A program made the translations under genes and the position numbers. Below, in pieces: positions 5,716 through 9,214 of a DNA stretch of 9,214 nt. The DNA is from Verrucomicrobiota bacterium (lineage in GTDB: Bacteria > Verrucomicrobiota > Verrucomicrobiia > Limisphaerales > UBA1100), in NCBI GenBank assembly GCA_028872685.1, contig JAPKEI010000091.1, positions 1 through 9,214 on the forward strand. Direction: 5' to 3'. Under the pieces are notes generated by a model that saw nothing but the letters and a program-made list of their open reading frames with translations, had not been told where the DNA came from and searched no databases. The stretch's first letter is position 1, and the number at the start of each line of letters is the position of its first letter.

Positions 5716-8700
5716 ATGACCCTCGGCCGACTCATTTTAAGCAGCCTCACGCATCACGCGCGCGCGCACTTGGGCACGCTGCTAGGCGCCATCGTAGCCG
5801 GCGCGGTGTTAACCGGTTCGTTGGTAGTCGGCGATTCAGTGAAGAGAACGCTCCAAAACCAAGCCGAACAACGCCTTGGCCACATCCAAGCTGCACTCGT
5901 GCAGCACGATCGATTCTTTCGTGCGGACCTGGCAAACGCCATAGCTCTCGATGACAAAACGCATTTTGCTCCAATTCTCAAATTGAACGCTGCCGGATAT
6001 GTTACGGACACAAAAAAACGCGCCAATCAAATCCAACTCATAGGCATCGACGATTCGTTTTGGAGACACGCCCGTCTAAAATCAAACCGACCGCCAACTT
6101 TGAAGGATGGCGAAGCCTTCATCAATCGGCTCCTTGCCGCACAGCTTGGGCTCAAGGCCGGCGATGAATTCAGCCTACGCATTGCCAAGCCGAGTGTGCT
6201 GCCGCGCGATGCCCCACTCTCGGTGGCCGAAGACCTCACCGCGCGATTGACGCTCACTGTCGCCAAAGTGACCGGTGCGGATTCTGAGTTAGCCAACTTC
6301 AGCCTGCGCCCCGGCGCCGTGCCACCCTTCAATGTTTTCGTGCCGCTTGCGTGGCTGCAAAAAAAAGCCGAACTGACCAACCGCGCCAACGCTATGCTTG
6401 CGAGTGGGCTGATGCCAACGAAGGAATTGGTGCGATCGGCCAATGCTAAAATAAAAAATGAGTGGCGATTGGCGGATGCAGAATTGATGCTAATTGAAAA
6501 TGGAAAAGACAACGTCATCGACCTTCGCACCGACCGCATTTTTCTCGATACCAACACGCTGAAGGCCACTGCCGATTCCCAAACGGCGCTCACGTACATT
6601 GCCAACGAATTTCGCATCGGCACGAATGCCGTGCCGTACTCGATGATTGCCGGCGTGAGCGAGGGACTTTTTGAAAACACACCCACCGGCGATGAGATGC
6701 TTATCACCCAATGGCTCAAGGATGACCTCGAGGCAAAGGTCGGTGACAAAATTGAAGTAAATTATTATGTGCTCGGCCTCAACCGGCAGTTGGAAGAGCG
6801 CCAGCACACCTTCACCGTAACCGGTATCGTGCCCACGGAAGAGCCAGGTTGGCGCGAGTTGATGCCCAACTTTCCCGGCATCGTGGACAAAGACAATCTG
6901 CGCGACTGGAATCCCGGCATCGATTTTGATTCCAGCCGCATCCGCGACCAAGACGAGGAATATTGGAAACAACATCGCGGCACTCCCAAAGCCTTTGTCG
7001 CGCTGGCCACCGGCCAAAAACTTTGGGCCAACCGCTACGGCGAAGCCACCACGGTGCGTTACACTTTCGCCAAAGGAAAACGCGCGCAAATCGAATCCTC
7101 GCTTAAGGAAAAACTCAATCCCGCGCAAATCGGCCTCGTGTTTCGCGATGTGCGCACTGAAGCGATCACCGGCCAATCCGCCAGCGATTTTGGCGGGCTG
7201 TTCATCGGCCTCAGTTTTTTCCTCATGCTCGCCGCACTCATTTTGATGGGCCTCCTTTTCGTCTTCGGCGTGGAACAGCGCGCGCCCCAAATCGGCACGC
7301 TGCTTGCCATTGGTTTCACCGGCAAAACGATTCGCAATCTCCTCCTCGCCGAAGGCTTCGTGCTCGCGTTGCTCGGCGCGTTACTCGGCGCTTGGGCGGG
7401 GTTGGCGTACACGCGGTCACTTGTTGGCCTCCTCAATTCAGATTGGGGCGGCGCCATCGGCAACGGCAGCATTGTGTACCACGCCGAACCGTTCACGGTG
7501 TTGTACGGCGTGCTCGGCGGTTTGTTCGTGGCGTTGTTCACCATTTGGCTGACTGTCCGCAAGTTCAGCCGCGCCAACGCCATCGCGCTCATCCAAGGCC
7601 AAACGGCTCCGCTCGCTGCGGCCAAGGCGGGACACAAGGCGCTCTTCACCGCGCTCATTTGTGCCGTGGGCGCGATTGCGCTTGGGTTTGCGATGAATGA
7701 TGCGCAGGGGCAAATGAAGGCGGGTGGATTTTTTGGCGCAGGGATGCTGTTGCTTGTCAGTTGCCTGTGCGTGTGCCACGCGTGGTTGGGCAAACTTGCG
7801 ACGGGCGGCGGCGCATCCTTTGCCTCGCTGAGCGCGATGGGTTGGCGCGGCAGCGCGCGCCGGCGCGGGCGCAGCCTTGCCTGCATTGGACTGCTGGCGT
7901 GCGGGGTGTTTTTACTGATTGCGGTGGGTGCGTTCCGGCTGGATCCCAACGAAGGCGCGGGTCAGCGCTGGAGTGGAACCGGTGGGTTTACTTATTTTGG
8001 CCAGAGCGATGTTCCAGTGTTGTTTGATTTGAACACCAAAAAAGGCCGCGAGGAAATGGCGCTTGATGCCGATGCGATTCCCGCTAAGAGCCTTGTGCAA
8101 TTTCGGGTGCGCGCGGGCGATGATGCGAGTTGTCTAAACCTCAATCAAACCCGGGAGCCTCGATTGCTTGGAGTAAATCCAAAATCACTGGAGGAGAAAA
8201 AGGCTTTCACCTTCGCCCAAGGCACGGGCTGGGAAGTGCTTAATAACTCTGAAGGCGATGCTGTGCCGGCGGTGGTGGATATGAACACCGGTATGTGGAT
8301 GCTGCACGTGAAGGTGGGCGATGTTATCGATTACCCCGATGAATCCGGCGGCACTTTTAAAATCCGCATCGCCGGATTCCTTGCCAACTCCGTGCTACAG
8401 GGCGACCTCATCATTTCCGAAAAACAATTCGTGAAACACTTCCCCTCCGCCAGTGGGTATCGCGTGTTCCTGATTGATTCCGCCGACCCCAAAGCCACCG
8501 CCGCCGCGTTGAGTTTTGCGCTGGAAGATTACGGCCTCGAACTGACGCCCGCTACGCGACGACTGGCGGAGTTCAGCCAAGTGCAAAATACGTACCTCGA
8601 CATCTTCCAAGCGCTCGGTGGCCTAGCGCTGCTGCTCGGCAGCGTGGGCCTCGGCGTGGTGGTGTTGCGCAACGTGCTTGAACGGCGCGGCGAACTGGCG

Positions 8701-8970
8701 TTGCTTGCGGCGGTGGGCTTCCGAAAATCCGCGCTGCATTGGCTGGTGCTGGCCGAGCACGGTGGACTGTTGGTCTTGGGCTTGGCGGGCGGAATCATCA
8801 GCGCGGCCGTCGCGATTTGGCCGGCGCTCAGCAACCCCGGCCAAGGGATGCCACTGAAATTGCTGGCGTGGACGGTGGGCGGCATTTTGCTGAGTGGACT
8901 ACTTTGGATATGGCTCGCCGCCGTGGCCGCCCTGCGTGGAAAATTATTGCCGGCATTGCGCAACGAGTGA
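5716..8970 (+). CDS. Large FtsX/MacB-domain ABC transporter permease (YbbP-like, ten helices)
   Basis: A 1084-residue inner-membrane permease, larger than E. coli YbbP (about 800 residues), the family I consider closest by topology. Predicted layout: helix 1 at about 18-40; a very large periplasmic domain at about 41-490 (MacB-PCD-like); helices 2-4 at about 493-519, 539-567 and 595-617, the first FtsX core; helices 5-6 at 642-660 and 670-692; helix 7 at 720-740; a second periplasmic domain at about 745-950; and helices 8-10 at 963-987, 1009-1037 and 1050-1075, the second FtsX core. ERRGELALLAAVGFRKSALHWLVLAEH after helix 8 is the typical FtsX coupling segment; VEQRAPQIGTLLAIGFTGKTIRNLLLAEG is its counterpart in the first core. 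The frame is closed by TAA 5689-5691 with no other start codon before ATG 5716, and there is no Shine-Dalgarno sequence. It should dimerise or act pseudo-symmetrically with the upstream ATPase to drive periplasmic conformational work. The substrate is unknown. Confidence 0.94.
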   Translation: MTLGRLILSSLTHHARAHLGTLLGAIVAGAVLTGSLVVGDSVKRTLQNQAEQRLGHIQAALVQHDRFFRADLANAIALDDKTHFAPILKLNAAGYVTDTKKRANQIQLIGIDDSFWRHARLKSNRPPTLKDGEAFINRLLAAQLGLKAGDEFSLRIAKPSVLPRDAPLSVAEDLTARLTLTVAKVTGADSELANFSLRPGAVPPFNVFVPLAWLQKKAELTNRANAMLASGLMPTKELVRSANAKIKNEWRLADAELMLIENGKDNVIDLRTDRIFLDTNTLKATADSQTALTYIANEFRIGTNAVPYSMIAGVSEGLFENTPTGDEMLITQWLKDDLEAKVGDKIEVNYYVLGLNRQLEERQHTFTVTGIVPTEEPGWRELMPNFPGIVDKDNLRDWNPGIDFDSSRIRDQDEEYWKQHRGTPKAFVALATGQKLWANRYGEATTVRYTFAKGKRAQIESSLKEKLNPAQIGLVFRDVRTEAITGQSASDFGGLFIGLSFFLMLAALILMGLLFVFGVEQRAPQIGTLLAIGFTGKTIRNLLLAEGFVLALLGALLGAWAGLAYTRSLVGLLNSDWGGAIGNGSIVYHAEPFTVLYGVLGGLFVALFTIWLTVRKFSRANAIALIQGQTAPLAAAKAGHKALFTALICAVGAIALGFAMNDAQGQMKAGGFFGAGMLLLVSCLCVCHAWLGKLATGGGASFASLSAMGWRGSARRRGRSLACIGLLACGVFLLIAVGAFRLDPNEGAGQRWSGTGGFTYFGQSDVPVLFDLNTKKGREEMALDADAIPAKSLVQFRVRAGDDASCLNLNQTREPRLLGVNPKSLEEKKAFTFAQGTGWEVLNNSEGDAVPAVVDMNTGMWMLHVKVGDVIDYPDESGGTFKIRIAGFLANSVLQGDLIISEKQFVKHFPSASGYRVFLIDSADPKATAAALSFALEDYGLELTPATRRLAEFSQVQNTYLDIFQALGGLALLLGSVGLGVVVLRNVLERRGELALLAAVGFRKSALHWLVLAEHGGLLVLGLAGGIISAAVAIWPALSNPGQGMPLKLLAWTVGGILLSGLLWIWLAAVAALRGKLLPALRNE

Positions 8971-9214
8971 TGGGCTACTACACTCCGGCCATGACGCGTT
9001 GGATTTTTTTGCCTTTGCTTGCTCTGCTGCTCTCCGCCTGCGTGATGCCGCAGCCACGCACGGATGCCAATTTAACTCCACTGGTGCGGGCGAATTTTCA
9101 GTCCACCGCATTGCCGAAAAGTTGGATTGAACTCAACGGCGAAGTCACTGTCGTTGACGGTGCGCTGCGGTTGCCGGCCGAGCCGTTGGAATTGCACGGG
9201 GTGATGTTTGGCCC
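8970..9214 (+). CDS. Putative lipoprotein, N-terminal part (runs off the right edge)
   Basis: This open frame overlaps the permease stop as TGATG and runs beyond the window; 81 complete codons are visible. From the inner ATG 8991 the product starts MTRWIFLPLLALLLSAC, a short lipoprotein signal peptide with lipobox LSAC and the lipidated cysteine at residue 17. From ATG 8970 seven residues (MGYYTPA) would be added. The overlap favours 8970 for coupling and the signal-peptide shape favours 8991; I keep the longer form as the outer bound. After the cysteine comes a short linker and then a segment including SWIELNGEVTVVDGALRLP. Its alternating pattern and VVDGAL motif suggest a beta-sandwich domain, perhaps like DUF1080 or other jelly-roll modules, but this is weak. 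Its place directly after the permease makes it a candidate envelope partner or cargo of the ABC system. Confidence 0.75.
   Translation, partial: MGYYTPAMTRWIFLPLLALLLSACVMPQPRTDANLTPLVRANFQSTALPKSWIELNGEVTVVDGALRLPAEPLELHGVMFG

Noticed and set aside
5757..5767. Alternating CG run as a Z-DNA or regulatory site
   Set aside because: It lies inside the first codons of the permease, encoding HHARAH, and is readily explained by GC-rich arginine and alanine codons.
6027..6749. Antisense open frame of 240 codons opposite the first periplasmic domain
   Set aside because: Low-complexity, serine-rich composition, no start-site support, and full overlap with the real permease gene; a shadow frame.
7059..7949. 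Long antisense open frame of 296 codons opposite the permease gene
   Set aside because: The product is rich in Ser, Pro, Ala and Arg with no recognisable domain, and it lies opposite a clearly conserved membrane-transporter frame. Long antisense frames are expected opposite GC-rich genes with strong codon bias.
8894..9130. Plus-strand frame spanning the end of the permease and the start of the next gene
   Set aside because: It is out of phase with both real genes. The frame from 8970 has a convincing lipoprotein signal peptide and overlaps the permease stop as TGATG, so this one is a shadow.

Overview
The window is wholly occupied by plus-strand genes packed head to tail. Most junctions are overlaps (GTGA, TAA-ATG abutment, TGATG) or gaps of 3-4 bases, and the two largest gaps are 34 and 84 bases. 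This is the layout of one long operon, or of two or three operons run together. Both ends are open: a probable gene tail lies before position 107, and a lipoprotein gene runs off the right edge. Base composition is moderately GC-rich, most starts lack a Shine-Dalgarno sequence, and the glycosyltransferase N-terminus and the very large FtsX-type permease resemble proteins I associate with the PVC group. I therefore infer a Verrucomicrobiota-like bacterium, with Planctomycetota or Lentisphaerota as alternatives. No marker gene proves this.

Left block (3-4941): a gene tail of unknown function; an FAD protein of the flavin-dependent halogenase / geranylgeranyl-reductase-like superfamily with a WxWxIP motif; a GT-B family 4 glycosyltransferase with an unusual CGNC motif at its N-terminus; a hotdog-fold acyl-CoA thioesterase of the YbgC/4HBT type; a half-size, five-helix EamA-like membrane protein; and a PaaK-like adenylate-forming CoA ligase. 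Together these could activate an aromatic or other organic acid, release an acyl or aryl thioester product, modify it with flavin chemistry, glycosylate it and move it across the membrane. Comparable gene sets occur in aryl-polyene/flexirubin-type pigment loci. No ketosynthase or carrier protein is visible here, so this remains a hypothesis.

Right block (4945-9214): a LolD/MacB-type ABC ATPase, an 84-base spacer containing an extended palindrome, a 1084-residue ten-helix FtsX/MacB-domain permease of YbbP-like architecture, and the start of a lipoprotein. This looks like a type VII-superfamily (mechanotransmission) ABC system working on the periplasmic side, for example in lipid or lipoprotein extraction or envelope remodelling, with an envelope lipoprotein encoded directly downstream.

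The items most worth a second look are the palindromic element between the ABC ATPase and permease genes, the possible halogenase and its biosynthetic context, the CGNC glycosyltransferase, and the half-size transporter with a leader lacking any G. I see no RNA genes, CRISPR array, insertion sequence, phage gene or convincing intrinsic terminator. No stretch over 300 bases lacks a gene.
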